Source of the DNA: Cupriavidus oxalaticus
GTDB lineage: Bacteria > Pseudomonadota > Gammaproteobacteria > Burkholderiales > Burkholderiaceae
NCBI RefSeq assembly: GCF_016894385.1
Contig: NZ_CP069812.1
Coordinates: 3,162,001-3,226,000 of the forward strand
DNA length: 64,000 nt
Reading direction: 5' to 3'
Each line of letters starts with the position of its first letter. Within the stretch, counting starts at the first letter, position 1. This document shows positions 36,433 through 45,515 of the stretch, in pieces. Both the position numbers and the translations under genes were made by a program. The notes under the pieces are model-generated. The model searched no databases. It was not told the origin of the DNA and saw only the letters and a program-made list of their open reading frames with translations.

Positions 36433-36920
36433 AACTGTGCTCCCATGGACAACGCCGACGGGTGCGTGTACAGCGCGTCCAGCGCGAAACGCTTGCCGGC
36501 CAGGTAGTCGTCGACGCAGGCCATCACCAGCGGCGAACGGTGGCGTTCCGGGCACACGCGGATCTCGTCGGCACTCATCCACACCGTGCGCACGATGCCG
36601 GTATCGAGCTGGCGGCCCGCGTCGAGCGGGCCCAGGTCGCCGGTAAAGGCAAAGCGCACGTATGTGACATCCGTACCGGTGCGCGAAGACAGCGAGCGGC
36701 CCATGTAGCAGCCCAGCAACGCGCGCGGCTCGAAAGTGTGCGCGGTTTCTTCCAGTGTTTCGCGAATGACGGCGCGAATCAGGCTCTCGCCCGGATCCAG
36801 GTGGCCGGCGGGCTGGTTCAGCCGCAGGCCTTCCGCGGTTTCCTCTTCGACCAGCAGGAAGCGTCCGCCGCGCTCGATCACGGCGGCAACGGTCACGCTG
36901 GCATTCCAATCACGTGGCAT
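36429..36920 (-). CDS. Nudix hydrolase (NudJ-like)
   Basis: A 163-residue pyrophosphohydrolase. The Nudix box runs from about residue 38 ([20 protein letters not shown]): the glycine, first glutamate, RE and EE metal ligands are all present, while the final glycine is replaced by alanine. It resembles NudJ (YmfB), which acts on nucleotides and on the thiamine diphosphate precursor and often neighbours mnmA. The ATG at 36920 is preferred; an upstream in-frame TTG at 36929 is possible. Its stop overlaps the mnmA start by four bases. Confidence 0.92.
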   Translation of the reverse strand: MPRDWNASVTVAAVIERGGRFLLVEEETAEGLRLNQPAGHLDPGESLIRAVIRETLEETAHTFEPRALLGCYMGRSLSSRTGTDVTYVRFAFTGDLGPLDAGRQLDTGIVRTVWMSADEIRVCPERHRSPLVMACVDDYLAGKRFALDALYTHPSALSMGAQL

Positions 36921-37209
36921 GATGCTCAATTTTTAGGCAATCTCGCATTTTACCGGTTGCCGGGGCATCGTGCAGCGCCATGCGCCTGGCGGCCCGCCGA
37001 GGCACAACTGTTCGGAACTGTTCGGAACTGTCCGGAAATTCCGCTGCCGCACCGCAGCAAAAACCGACCGTGCGGTCACACCATTGCGAGTCAGATTGTT
37101 GTAAGCTGCGAAAAAATTGTGCGCTGCGGCCAAGCCGGCACAGCGAGCAACGGGCCAGACGTCGGTCCGCTCAACCAGATTACGACGCCAGCTAAAGGAG
37201 AAATCGACG

Positions 37210-38331
37210 ATGTACATCGGCATCCCGCAGGAGACGCGGGCAGGCGAAACTCGCGTCGCCGCCACCCCCGAGACGGTCAAGAAGTACGTCGCCCAGGGCC
37301 ACAAGGTGGTCATCCAGGCCGGCGCCGGCGTGCGCGCCAGCCAGCCCGACGGCGCGTATGAAGCGGTCGGCGCCACCATCGGCACCGCGGCCGAAGCGCT
37401 GGGCGCGCAGCTGGTGCTCAAGGTGCGCGCGCCTGAGCCGGCCGAGCTTGCCCAGATGAAGCCCGGGGCGGTGCTGGTGGGCATGCTCAATCCCTTCGAT
37501 GCCGAGAACAACGCGCGCATGGCGGCAGCCAACGTGACCGCGTTCGCGCTCGAGGCCGCGCCGCGCACCACGCGCGCGCAGAGCATGGACGTGCTCTCGT
37601 CGCAGGCCAACATCGCCGGCTACAAGGCCGTGCTGGTGGCCGCGCACCACTACCAGCGCTTCATGCCGATGCTGATGACCGCCGCCGGCACCGTCAAGGC
37701 CGCGCGCGTGCTGATCCTGGGCGCCGGCGTGGCCGGCCTGCAGGCGATCGCCACCGCCAAGCGCCTGGGCGCGGTGATCGAAGCCTCCGACGTGCGCCCC
37801 GCGGTCAAGGAACAGATCGAATCGCTCGGCGGCAAATTCCTCGATGTGCCGTTCCTGACCGACGAAGAGCGCGAGATCGCGCAGGGCGTGGGCGGCTATG
37901 CGCGCCCGATGCCGCCGGACTGGATGAAGCGCCAGGCCGAGCTGGTGCACCAGCGCGCGATCCAGGCCGACATCGTCATCACCACCGCGCTGATCCCGGG
38001 CCGCAAGGCGCCGGTGCTGCTGCAGGAAGCGACCGTGCAGCAGATGAAGCCGGGCTCGGTGGTGGTCGACCTGGCCGCGGCGCAAGGCGGCAACTGCCCG
38101 CTGACGGTGGCCGATGAAGTGGTCGAGCGCAACGGCGTCATCATCATCGGCCATACCAACCTGGCCAGCATGGTGGCGGCCGACGCCTCGGCGCTCTATG
38201 CCCGCAACGTGCTGGATTTCCTCAAGCTGGTCGTCGACAAGGAGGGCCAGTTCACGCTCAACCTCGAAGACGACATCGTCGCCGCGTGCCTGATGTGCCG
38301 GGACGGCCAGGTCGTGCGCGAGGCGGCGTAA
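37210..38331 (+). CDS. pntAA: NAD(P) transhydrogenase alpha subunit, part 1 (PntAA)
   Basis: A 373-residue soluble NAD(H)-binding domain I of the proton-pumping transhydrogenase, related to alanine dehydrogenase. Signatures: MYIGIPQETRAGETRVAATP at the start, VLILGAGVAGLQAIATAKRLGA (split here by the Rossmann turn) and SDVRPAVKEQIESLGG. The ATG at 37210 has an ideal aaaggag ribosome site. As in Rhodospirillum rubrum, the alpha subunit is split: the membrane part is the next gene, pntAB, after 172 bases that contain a hairpin and a doubled 12-base motif. Confidence 0.95.
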   Translation: MYIGIPQETRAGETRVAATPETVKKYVAQGHKVVIQAGAGVRASQPDGAYEAVGATIGTAAEALGAQLVLKVRAPEPAELAQMKPGAVLVGMLNPFDAENNARMAAANVTAFALEAAPRTTRAQSMDVLSSQANIAGYKAVLVAAHHYQRFMPMLMTAAGTVKAARVLILGAGVAGLQAIATAKRLGAVIEASDVRPAVKEQIESLGGKFLDVPFLTDEEREIAQGVGGYARPMPPDWMKRQAELVHQRAIQADIVITTALIPGRKAPVLLQEATVQQMKPGSVVVDLAAAQGGNCPLTVADEVVERNGVIIIGHTNLASMVAADASALYARNVLDFLKLVVDKEGQFTLNLEDDIVAACLMCRDGQVVREAA

Positions 38332-38351
38332 GACCCTGGGCGCGCCCGGTA

Positions 38352-38380
38352 GCTTTCGTCTCCCTCGCGGGAGACGAAGC
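38352..38380 (+). other. Hairpin between pntAA and pntAB
   Basis: GCTTTCGTCTCCC-TCGC-GGGAGACGAAGC pairs over about 12 bases. It resembles the GGGAGA palindrome family of the window and has no U-run. Further on, CGTAGTACAGCA is present twice in tandem (38420-38431 and 38434-38445). The hairpin could adjust the ratio of soluble to membrane subunits; this is a guess. Confidence 0.5.
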
Positions 38381-38503
38381 ACGCAATCGGCCATTCAGAG
38401 CCACTTGTCATTGGTGCGCCGTAGTACAGCACGCGTAGTACAGCAATAAGAATCCAGTAAAAACACGCTGCATCCCGGTTTCAAAGCAACGGAGGAGAAG
38501 TCG

Positions 38504-38845
38504 ATGGAGATGGTGAACCACACGGTGATCAATTTGATCATCTTCGTGCTGGCGATCTACGTGGGCTACCACGTAGTCTGGACGGTCACGCCGGCCCTGC
38601 ATACGCCCCTGATGGCGGTAACCAACGCGATCTCGGCCATCATCATCGTCGGCGCGATGCTGGCCGCGGGCCTGACCGAAGGCGCCACCGGCCGCATCAT
38701 GGGCACGCTGGCGGTGGCACTGGCCGCGGTCAACGTGTTCGGCGGCTTCCTGGTCACCCAGCGCATGCTGGAAATGTTCAAGAAGAAAGAGCCGAAGGCC
38801 AAGGTGCCCGAAGCCAAGCAGGCACTGGCCAGGGAGGGCGCGTAA
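38504..38845 (+). CDS. pntAB: NAD(P) transhydrogenase alpha subunit, part 2 (PntAB)
   Basis: A 113-residue membrane protein with three predicted helices ([56 protein letters not shown]) and a short charged C-terminal tail. It supplies the first part of the proton channel of the transhydrogenase. The ATG has a ggagga ribosome site. Its stop codon shares one base with the pntB start (TAATG), so the two are coupled. Confidence 0.94.
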   Translation: MEMVNHTVINLIIFVLAIYVGYHVVWTVTPALHTPLMAVTNAISAIIIVGAMLAAGLTEGATGRIMGTLAVALAAVNVFGGFLVTQRMLEMFKKKEPKAKVPEAKQALAREGA

Positions 38846-40323
38846 TGGCAGCCGGCCTCGTCAGCATGAACCTCGTCACCCTGCTCTACCTGGTGGCCTC
38901 GGTCTGCTTTATCCAGGCGCTCAAGGGCCTGTCGCACCCGGCCTCGGCGCGCAAGGGCAACGCCTTCGGCATGATCGGCATGGCGATCGCGGTGGTCACC
39001 ACGCTGGTCCTGATCATCAAGCTCAAGAATGAGTTCCTGGCGGCCGGCACGGCGCAGTCGTCAGTGGGCTCCGGCCTGGCGCTGATCTTCGGCGCGCTGG
39101 TGGTGGGTGGCGGCATCGGCGCCTACGTGGCGCGCAAGGTCCAGATGACCAAGATGCCCGAGCTGGTGGCGGCAATGCACTCGCTGATCGGTCTCGCGGC
39201 GGTGTTCATCGCGGTGGCCGCGGTGGCCGAGCCGGCCGCGTTCGGCATCACGCCGGCAGGCTCGCACCTGATCCCGCTGGGCAACCGGATCGAGCTGTTC
39301 ATCGGCTGCTTCGTCGGCGCGATCACCTTCTCCGGTTCGGTGATCGCCTTTGGCAAGCTGGCCGGGCGCTACAAGTTCCGCCTGTTCCAGGGCGCGCCGG
39401 TGGTATTCCCCGGCCAGCACTGGCTCAACCTGCTGCTGGCGGTGGCGATGGTCGGCTTCGGCGTGATCTTCTTCATGTCGCAGGCGTGGACGCCGTTCCT
39501 GATCATGCTGGCGATCGCCTTCGTGCTGGGCGTGCTGATCATCATCCCGATCGGCGGCGCCGACATGCCGGTGGTGGTGTCGATGCTGAACTCGTACTCG
39601 GGCTGGGCGGCCGCCGGCATCGGCTTCTCGCTGAACAACCCGATGCTGATCATCGCCGGCTCGCTGGTGGGCTCCTCCGGTGCCATCCTCTCGTACATCA
39701 TGTGCCGCGCGATGAACCGCTCGTTCTTCAACGTGATCCTGGGCGGCTTCGGCGGCGACGCGTCGGCAGGCGCGGCCCCCGGCGCGCAGGCGCAGCGCAA
39801 CGTGAAGTCCGGCTCGGCCGACGATGCCGCCTTCCTGATGGGCAACGCCGAAACCGTGATCATCGTGCCGGGCTACGGCCTGGCCGTGGCGCGCGCCCAG
39901 CACGCGCTCAAGGAACTGACCGAAAAGCTGGCCGAAAAGGGCGTGACCGTGAAGTACGCGATCCACCCGGTGGCCGGCCGCATGCCGGGCCACATGAACG
40001 TGCTGCTGGCCGAGGCCGAGGTGCCGTACGACCAGGTCTTCGAGATGGAAGACATCAACAGCGAGTTCGGCCAGGCCGACGTGGTGCTGGTGCTGGGCGC
40101 CAACGACGTGGTCAACCCGGCGGCCAAGACCGATCCCAAGTCGCCGATCGCCGGCATGCCGATCCTGGAGGCGTACAAGGCCAAGACCATCATCGTCAAC
40201 AAGCGCTCGATGGCGGCCGGCTACGCGGGTCTCGACAACGAGCTGTTCTACATGGACAAGACCATGATGGTGTTCGGCGACGCCAAGAAGGTGGTCGAGG
40301 ACATGTTCAAGGCGGTCGACTAA
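38845..40323 (+). CDS. pntB: NAD(P) transhydrogenase beta subunit
   Basis: A 492-residue subunit: about nine membrane helices (residues 1-270) followed by the NADP(H)-binding domain III. That domain has VIIVPGYGLAVARAQHALKE (Gly-rich nucleotide loop), MPGHMNVLLAEAEVPYD and VLGANDVVNPAA. With PntAA and PntAB it uses the proton gradient to reduce NADP with NADH. The start overlaps pntAB by one base. A 13-bp perfect stem-loop follows the stop. Confidence 0.96.
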   Translation: MAAGLVSMNLVTLLYLVASVCFIQALKGLSHPASARKGNAFGMIGMAIAVVTTLVLIIKLKNEFLAAGTAQSSVGSGLALIFGALVVGGGIGAYVARKVQMTKMPELVAAMHSLIGLAAVFIAVAAVAEPAAFGITPAGSHLIPLGNRIELFIGCFVGAITFSGSVIAFGKLAGRYKFRLFQGAPVVFPGQHWLNLLLAVAMVGFGVIFFMSQAWTPFLIMLAIAFVLGVLIIIPIGGADMPVVVSMLNSYSGWAAAGIGFSLNNPMLIIAGSLVGSSGAILSYIMCRAMNRSFFNVILGGFGGDASAGAAPGAQAQRNVKSGSADDAAFLMGNAETVIIVPGYGLAVARAQHALKELTEKLAEKGVTVKYAIHPVAGRMPGHMNVLLAEAEVPYDQVFEMEDINSEFGQADVVLVLGANDVVNPAAKTDPKSPIAGMPILEAYKAKTIIVNKRSMAAGYAGLDNELFYMDKTMMVFGDAKKVVEDMFKAVD

Positions 40324-40336
40324 GACTGCCGTGCCA

Positions 40337-40366
40337 GCAGGCGGCCGGGCCTTCCCGGCCGCCTGC
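40337..40366 (+). terminator. Stem-loop after pntB
   Basis: GCAGGCGGCCGGG-CCTT-CCCGGCCGCCTGC is a perfect 13-bp stem with a 4-base loop, 14 bases past the pntB stop. No U-tract follows, so it is either a weak or factor-assisted terminator or a message-protecting end. Confidence 0.6.
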
Positions 40367-40476
40367 GGCGCCGTGCCTTGCAAGGCAGCCACGGCGCGCT
40401 ATACTGGCCTGCGAATGCGCACGCCGGCTTGCCGAATGCGCCGAACCCTGCCCGCCGGCCCCGACGCCAACGCATC

Positions 40477-41523
40477 ATGACCTTCAACCCGCATGACCGG
40501 AACCTGTCGGTCTTCCATCACCCGGTCCTGACCGTCCTCGTCGACGACAGCAAATCGTTCATCGACAGCCTGGCGTTCCAGATGGATGCCTCGCGCGCGG
40601 TCGTCACCTTCACCGATCCGCGTGAGGCGCTGCAATGGATCCGCGAGGCCTATGCCACCCGCTTCCCCGGCTTCCTGCCGGTGCGGGTCACGCATGACGA
40701 CCTGACCTTCCTGACCGAGCGCCGTACCGTCCAGCTCGATATCGACCGGGTCTACCGCCAGATCCACGATATCAACCGCTTCCTGCAGCCGGGCGTGATC
40801 GTGGTGGACTACTCGATGCCGCAGATGGATGGGCTGGAGTTCTGCCAGGCGCTGCAGGACCTGCCGTGCAAGACCATCCTGCTGACCGGCACCGCCGACG
40901 AAAGCATCGCCGTCCAGGGCTTCAACCACGGGCTGATCGACCGCTACGTCAAGAAGCACGACAGCAATATGGTGGAGCGGCTGGACCAGGAAATCGAAGC
41001 CATGCAGCAGGCGTACTTCGCCACGCTGTCGCGCACGCTGCGCGAGCTGCTGACGCGGCATTCGTTCTCGTTCCTGTCCGACCCGGCCATGACCGAGCGG
41101 GTGCGCCAGCTGACGGCGCGCTACGGCTTTGTCGAGTACTACCTGTACCCCAACCCGGCCGGAATCCTGCTGTTGACTGCGCAAGGCCACGCCACGCTGA
41201 TGGTGATCGAGACCCGCGCCGGCCTGATGAGCCAGGTGGAATCGGCCGAAGCCTACGACGCCCCCGCCGCGCTGATCGAAGGCCTGCGCGAGGGCCGCCT
41301 GGTGCCGTTCTTCTGGCCGGGCAACGGCATGTACACGCCCGCCTGTGTCGACTGGGAGCAATACTGCCTGCCGGCCGAGCGCTGCGAAGGCAACGAAGAG
41401 TTCTTCTACGCCCTGTTCGACCTGCCGCGCCACCTGCTGCAGGAGCCGGTGATCAGCCTGCAGGGCTTCCTGGCCGATTTTTCCCGCAATCCCGAGGCCC
41501 TGACGGGACGCAAGCGCGGCTGA
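40477..41523 (+). CDS. Orphan response regulator with enlarged receiver domain
   Basis: A 348-residue protein. A receiver domain is recognisable from the acidic pair D23/D24 (VLVDDSKSF), phospho-acceptor D111 (VVDYSMPQMDG), Thr137 (ILLTGTAD) and Lys159/160 (YVKKHD). Between the acidic pair and the phospho-acceptor there are 87 residues instead of the usual 40-45. The extra piece (about 60-105) includes VRVTHDDLTFLTERRTVQLD. The remaining 170 residues match no DNA-binding or enzymatic family I recognise. No kinase gene is adjacent. The start ATG at 40477 is chosen because the receiver begins soon after; the frame is open to 40378. It converges with rlmL. Confidence 0.8.
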   Translation: MTFNPHDRNLSVFHHPVLTVLVDDSKSFIDSLAFQMDASRAVVTFTDPREALQWIREAYATRFPGFLPVRVTHDDLTFLTERRTVQLDIDRVYRQIHDINRFLQPGVIVVDYSMPQMDGLEFCQALQDLPCKTILLTGTADESIAVQGFNHGLIDRYVKKHDSNMVERLDQEIEAMQQAYFATLSRTLRELLTRHSFSFLSDPAMTERVRQLTARYGFVEYYLYPNPAGILLLTAQGHATLMVIETRAGLMSQVESAEAYDAPAALIEGLREGRLVPFFWPGNGMYTPACVDWEQYCLPAERCEGNEEFFYALFDLPRHLLQEPVISLQGFLADFSRNPEALTGRKRG

Positions 41524-41577
41524 AGCAGCCATGGCGTCCCCGATAGGGTTTCCACCGCTACGGTCATTCGACGAAGG

Positions 41578-42831
41578 TTAGTCCGCCTGCGGCGCGCGGT
41601 TGGTGCCGCGCACCATGTCGAAACGGAACAGCCGGCATTCGATATTGCCGTTGTAGAGCGGCGTGCGGCGCGATTCCTTCAGCCGCAGCCGGCGCGGGAA
41701 GCCCAGGTCGCCGGTAAAGACCCACGCCTGCCAGCCCGCGAAGTTCTGCTTGAGCGTCGTGGCAAAGGCGTTGGCGAACTGGTTGGCGGCCGCCTCTTCC
41801 ACCTCGTCGCGCGGCATCTCCTCCCCCGGCATGCGGCGCTGCCCGCGCACCGCGATGCGCTCGCCGTACGGCGGGTTCATCAGCAGCAGGCCCGGCTCGC
41901 CGTAGGGCGGCTGCACGAAGCGCGCATCGACCTGCTTGGTACGCGCCTCGCCCGGCAGGCCGGCGCGCTGCCAGTTGGCCTGCGTGATAGCCAGCATGTC
42001 GGTCGAGATGTCCGATCCCACCACCTGCAGCTCATCCGCCGAGGCCAGCATGCGCGCGCGCTGGGCGTCGTCCTTGAGCTTCTGCCAGGCCTTGCGGTCG
42101 ACGCCCTTGAGCCATTCGAAGGCAAAGCTGCGGCTGCCGCCCGGGGCAATGCCCAGCGCCACCTGGGCGGCCTCGATCAGGAAGGTGCCGCTGCCGCACA
42201 TCGGGTCGTAGAACGGGCGGAAGGTCTGCCCCGGTACCCAGCCCGCCAGGCGCAGGATGCCGGCCGCCAGGTTTTCCTTCAGCGGCGCCTCGCCCTTCTC
42301 GGTGCGCCAGCCGCGCTTGAACAGGGGTTCGCCGGTGGTGTCCAGGTACAGCGTGCAGTCGCGCTCGGTCAGGTGGGCATAAACGCGCACATCCGGGCTG
42401 ACGGTATCCACGCTCGGGCGCGCGCCGAGGCGTTCGCGCATGGCGTCGCAGACGCCGTCCTTGACCCGCAGCGCGATGAAATTCAGGCTGCGCAGCGGCG
42501 ACTTGTGCGCGGTGATATCGACGCGCAGCGACTCGTCCGGCGAGAACCACTGCTCCCAGCGCACGCCGCGGGCCAGGTTGTAGATGTCGTCCTCATGCCG
42601 GTAGCCGCGCGCGGCCACGCGCAGCAGCACGCGGCTGGCAATGCGCGAATGCAGGTTGACCGCATAGGCGGCGGCCATCTCGCCGGAGAAATTGACCCCG
42701 CCCGGCACCTCCTGGTGCACCGTGAACGGCGCCAGCGCGGCCATGCCCGGCCGGGCGGCGATCTCGCGCAGTTCTTCGGCGAGGGCGCTCTCCAGGCCGC
42801 GCGGGCAAGGGGCAAAGAAGGCTTGGGTCAT
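41578..42831 (-). CDS. rlmL: THUMP-domain 23S rRNA guanine-N2 methyltransferase (RlmL N-terminal type)
   Basis: A 417-residue RNA methyltransferase. The N-terminal ferredoxin-like plus THUMP region (residues about 1-160) leads to a class I methyltransferase domain with DPMCGSGTFLIEAA and the catalytic MNPPYGER motif of guanine-N2 enzymes. It corresponds to the m2G2445-forming half of E. coli RlmL; the second (RlmK) half is absent, as is usual outside gammaproteobacteria. A stop-loop terminator of the upstream gene lies only 20 bases before its start, so it likely has its own promoter close by or is read through. Confidence 0.9.
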   Translation of the reverse strand: MTQAFFAPCPRGLESALAEELREIAARPGMAALAPFTVHQEVPGGVNFSGEMAAAYAVNLHSRIASRVLLRVAARGYRHEDDIYNLARGVRWEQWFSPDESLRVDITAHKSPLRSLNFIALRVKDGVCDAMRERLGARPSVDTVSPDVRVYAHLTERDCTLYLDTTGEPLFKRGWRTEKGEAPLKENLAAGILRLAGWVPGQTFRPFYDPMCGSGTFLIEAAQVALGIAPGGSRSFAFEWLKGVDRKAWQKLKDDAQRARMLASADELQVVGSDISTDMLAITQANWQRAGLPGEARTKQVDARFVQPPYGEPGLLLMNPPYGERIAVRGQRRMPGEEMPRDEVEEAAANQFANAFATTLKQNFAGWQAWVFTGDLGFPRRLRLKESRRTPLYNGNIECRLFRFDMVRGTNRAPQAD

Positions 42832-42851
42832 GGGTCAGGTTTCCTGCAAAC

Positions 42852-42874
42852 AAAAACGTCCGCCGTAGCGGACG
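42852..42874 (-). terminator. Terminator after the 2-hydroxychromene isomerase-like gene
   Basis: On the minus strand CGTCCGC-TACG-GCGGACG is followed by TTTTTG. It lies 21 bases after the stop of the preceding gene and just upstream of the rlmL start. Confidence 0.8.
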
Positions 42875-42895
42875 GGAGATATCCGATAGCTTAGT

Positions 42896-43501
42896 TCAAG
42901 CGGCGGCGAGCGCGCGCTCGAGGAATTCGAGCCGGTCCTGGCCCCAGAAGGGCTGGCCGTCGAACACATACCATGGCGCGCCGAACACGCCGGCCGAGAT
43001 CGCGTCCTGCGTGTTCTGCGCGTAGGCCGCCTGCACCGACTGGGCCTCGCTGGCCTTGAGCAGGCCAGTGCCATCCAGGCCGGCCTCGTCGGCGATCTGC
43101 GCCAGCGTGGCGGCGTCGGCAATATTGCGCTGCTGCGCCCACACCGCCGCGCCGATCGCCCCGGCCAGCTGCATCGCGCGCGCGGTGCCGTGCGCCAGTT
43201 GCGCCGCGATGATCAGCTTGCTGGCGGCATCGCCCGATACCGGGAAGAAGGTCGGCTCCGGGTTCAGCGGCAGGTCCAGGAATGCGCTCCAGCGCTTGAG
43301 CTCGACCATCCGGTAGGCCTGGCGCTGCGGCGGGCGCTGCGCCAGCGGCAGTCCGCCTGAGACGGAGAACACCTTGCCCATATCGCACGGCTTCAGGTTT
43401 ACCTGCACGTCGTGGCGCTCGGCCATGGCGGTGAAGCGGGCATGGCCCATGTAGACGAACGGCGATTGCGGCGTCAGGTAGTAGTCAACCAGCTTGCTCA
43501 T
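42896..43501 (-). CDS. 2-hydroxychromene-2-carboxylate isomerase-like (DsbA-family) protein
   Basis: A 201-residue thioredoxin-fold protein of the DsbA/kappa-GST group. It begins with VDYYLTPQSPFVYMGHARF (Ser in place of the CxxC motif, so it is not a disulfide oxidant) and carries the cis-Pro segment GVFGAPWYVFDGQPFWGQDR near the C-terminus. Relatives isomerise hydroxychromene carboxylates in naphthalene breakdown, but most copies outside such operons have unknown substrates and no aromatic-degradation genes are nearby. It follows hemJ by 34 bases on the same strand. Confidence 0.88.
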   Translation of the reverse strand: MSKLVDYYLTPQSPFVYMGHARFTAMAERHDVQVNLKPCDMGKVFSVSGGLPLAQRPPQRQAYRMVELKRWSAFLDLPLNPEPTFFPVSGDAASKLIIAAQLAHGTARAMQLAGAIGAAVWAQQRNIADAATLAQIADEAGLDGTGLLKASEAQSVQAAYAQNTQDAISAGVFGAPWYVFDGQPFWGQDRLEFLERALAAA

Positions 43502-43535
43502 CTCGATCTCGCAACTTGTGGAACGGGCGCCCGGC

Positions 43536-43958
43536 TCAGAACGGCTTGACGACCACCAGGATCACCACCGCCAGCAGCACCAGCACCGGCAGCTCGTTGA
43601 ACCAGCGATAAAACTTGTGCGAGCGCGTATTGCGCCCGCCTTCGAACTTGCGCAGCAGCACGCCGCAGCCGTGGTGGTAGCCGATCAGCACCAGCACCAG
43701 CGCCAGCTTGGCATGCATCCAGCCCTGCCCGGTGCCGCGGCCGATGCCGTAGCCCAGGTACAGCCACAGCCCGAACACCACCGCGGGCACTGCCAGCATG
43801 GTCATGAAGCGGAACAGCTTGCGCGCCATCAGCAGCAGGCGCTGGGTGCTGGCGGCGTCGGTCTCCATCGCCAGGTTGACGAAGATGCGCGGGAGGTAGA
43901 ACAGGCCGGCGAACCACGAAACGACGAAGACGATATGCAGCGCTTTGACCCAGAGCAT
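43536..43958 (-). CDS. hemJ: HemJ-type protoporphyrinogen IX oxidase
   Basis: A 140-residue membrane protein of the HemJ family (UPF0093), which oxidises protoporphyrinogen IX in haem synthesis. Four helices are predicted. Family residues are visible: WVKALHIVFVVSWFAGLFYL with the conserved His, PRIFVNLAME, GWMHAKLALVLVLIGYHHGC and FRWFNELPVL-type ending (YRWFNELPV). It may be co-transcribed with the isomerase-like gene 34 bases downstream. Confidence 0.88.
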   Translation of the reverse strand: MLWVKALHIVFVVSWFAGLFYLPRIFVNLAMETDAASTQRLLLMARKLFRFMTMLAVPAVVFGLWLYLGYGIGRGTGQGWMHAKLALVLVLIGYHHGCGVLLRKFEGGRNTRSHKFYRWFNELPVLVLLAVVILVVVKPF

Positions 43959-44002
43959 CGGTGCCTGATGATGTTCTTGTTTTCGACAACTTCAAAATTC
44001 CA

Positions 44003-44030
44003 CCGTCATTCCCGCGTAGGCGGGAACGAC
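44003..44030. repeat. Single ATTCCCGCGTAGGCGGGAA palindromic repeat
   Basis: CCGTCATTCCCGCGTAGGCGGGAACGAC resembles the paired elements at 21707-21797. It lies between proA and hemJ, just after the proA stop, where it could act as a message end. Confidence 0.75.
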
Positions 44031-44053
44031 CGGCAAGCCTGAAGACGCCGGCC

Positions 44054-45334
44054 TTACGTCCGGATCTCGCCGTGTCCGAACACCACGTACTTGAGCGAGG
44101 TCAGCCCTTCCAGCCCGACCGGGCCGCGCGCGTGCAGCTTGTCGTTGGAGATGCCGATCTCCGCGCCCAGGCCGTATTCGAAACCGTCGGCAAAGCGGGT
44201 CGAGGCGTTGATCATCACGCTGGCCGAATCGACCTCGCGGATAAAGCGCATGCCCGCCGAGTAGTCCTCGGTGATGATCGAATCGGTGTGGTGCGAGCCG
44301 TATTCGTTGATATGCGCAATCGCTTCATCCAGGCCGGCAACGGTCTTGATGGCGAGGATCGGGGCCAGGTATTCCAGGCGCCAGTCTTCCTCGGCGGCAT
44401 CGACCAGGCCGCTGAAGCCGGCGGCCTCCAGCGTGGCGCGGGTAGCCGGGCAGACGCGCAGCTCGACGCCCTTCTCCTGGTAGATGCGGCACAGCGGCGG
44501 CAGCGCGGCGGCGGCGATGTCCCGCGACACCAGCAGCGTTTCCATGGTGTTGCACGGCGCGTAGCGCTGGGTCTTGGCGTTGTCGCAGACGCGCACGGCC
44601 TTGTCGAGGTCGGCGGCGGCGTCGACGTAGACGTGGCAGATGCCGTCCAGGTGCTTGATCATCGGCACGCGCGCTTCTTCCATCAGGCGCGCGATCAGGC
44701 TCTTGCCGCCGCGCGGCACGATCACGTCGACGAATTCGGTCATGGTGATCAGGCGGCCGACGGCGGCGCGGTCGGTGGTCTCGATCACCTGCACGGCTTC
44801 CGGCGGCAGGCCGGCGGCGGCCAGGCCTTCGGCCACCAGCGCGGCCAGCGCGGTGTTGGATTCAATCGCCTCGGACCCGCCTCGCAGGATGGTGGCGTTG
44901 CCCGACTTCAGGCACAGCGCCGCGGCATCGATGGTCACGTTGGGGCGCGACTCGTAGATGATGCCGATCACGCCCAGCGGCACGCGCATCTGGCCGACCT
45001 GGATGCCGGTCGGGCGGAACTTCATGTTCGAGATCTCGCCGATCGGGTCGGCCAGCGCGGCGATCTGCTCCAGGCCGGCGGCCATGGTGGCGATGGCCTT
45101 GTCCGACAGCGTCAGGCGGTCGACGAAGGCGGCGTCCTGGCCGTTGGCGCGGGCACGCTCCACGTCGCGGGCGTTGACGGCCTTGAGCTTGTCGGCATCG
45201 CGGCGGATGGCGGCGGCAATGGTCAGCAGCGCCTGGTTCTTGTCCGCCGTGGAGGCACGCGCCATCGCGCGCGACGCCGCGCGGGCCTGGCGGCCGACGC
45301 GGTCCATGTATTGGTTGAGGTCGAGCTCGTTCAT
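44054..45334 (-). CDS. proA: Gamma-glutamyl phosphate reductase
   Basis: A 426-residue NADPH-dependent enzyme of proline synthesis (glutamate-5-semialdehyde formation), of the aldehyde dehydrogenase superfamily. The catalytic cysteine is in [15 protein letters not shown]. Other signatures are [28 protein letters not shown] and [16 protein letters not shown]. The ATG at 45334 ([10 protein letters not shown]) is chosen; the open frame continues upstream through a composite repeat and is not coding. proC of the same pathway is at 11.6 kb. Confidence 0.96.
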   Translation of the reverse strand: MNELDLNQYMDRVGRQARAASRAMARASTADKNQALLTIAAAIRRDADKLKAVNARDVERARANGQDAAFVDRLTLSDKAIATMAAGLEQIAALADPIGEISNMKFRPTGIQVGQMRVPLGVIGIIYESRPNVTIDAAALCLKSGNATILRGGSEAIESNTALAALVAEGLAAAGLPPEAVQVIETTDRAAVGRLITMTEFVDVIVPRGGKSLIARLMEEARVPMIKHLDGICHVYVDAAADLDKAVRVCDNAKTQRYAPCNTMETLLVSRDIAAAALPPLCRIYQEKGVELRVCPATRATLEAAGFSGLVDAAEEDWRLEYLAPILAIKTVAGLDEAIAHINEYGSHHTDSIITEDYSAGMRFIREVDSASVMINASTRFADGFEYGLGAEIGISNDKLHARGPVGLEGLTSLKYVVFGHGEIRT

Positions 45335-45370
45335 GTCAGTGGCCGGGGGAAGGCCGTCAGTGTGTGTTCC

Positions 45371-45492
45371 TCCCCTCTCCCGCATGGCGGCAGAAGGGTT
45401 GGGGGTGAGGGCCGGTGCATCAACGGGCGATATCGCCGGATCCACCGCCTGCCCTCTCCCCCGGCCCCTCTCCCGCAAGCGGGAGAGGGGAG
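45371..45492. repeat. Composite palindromic repeat (BIME-like), copy 2
   Basis: This has the same layout as 5558-5680: a degenerate hairpin half (CCCCTCTCCCGCATGGCGGC), then GGGGGTGAGGGCCGG, a spacer with GGGCGATATCGC, and a perfect hairpin CCCCTCTCCCGC-AA-GCGGGAGAGGGG at 45465-45490. It fills the gap between holA and proA. Confidence 0.8.
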
Positions 45493-45515
45493 CAAACCTT
45501 GCGGGGAGCAAACGC

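Noticed and set aside
35347..36909. 520-residue long version of MnmA fused to an N-terminal piece
   Set aside because: The extra part is the Nudix gene read in another frame; the GTG at 36432, coupled to the Nudix stop, gives the normal length.
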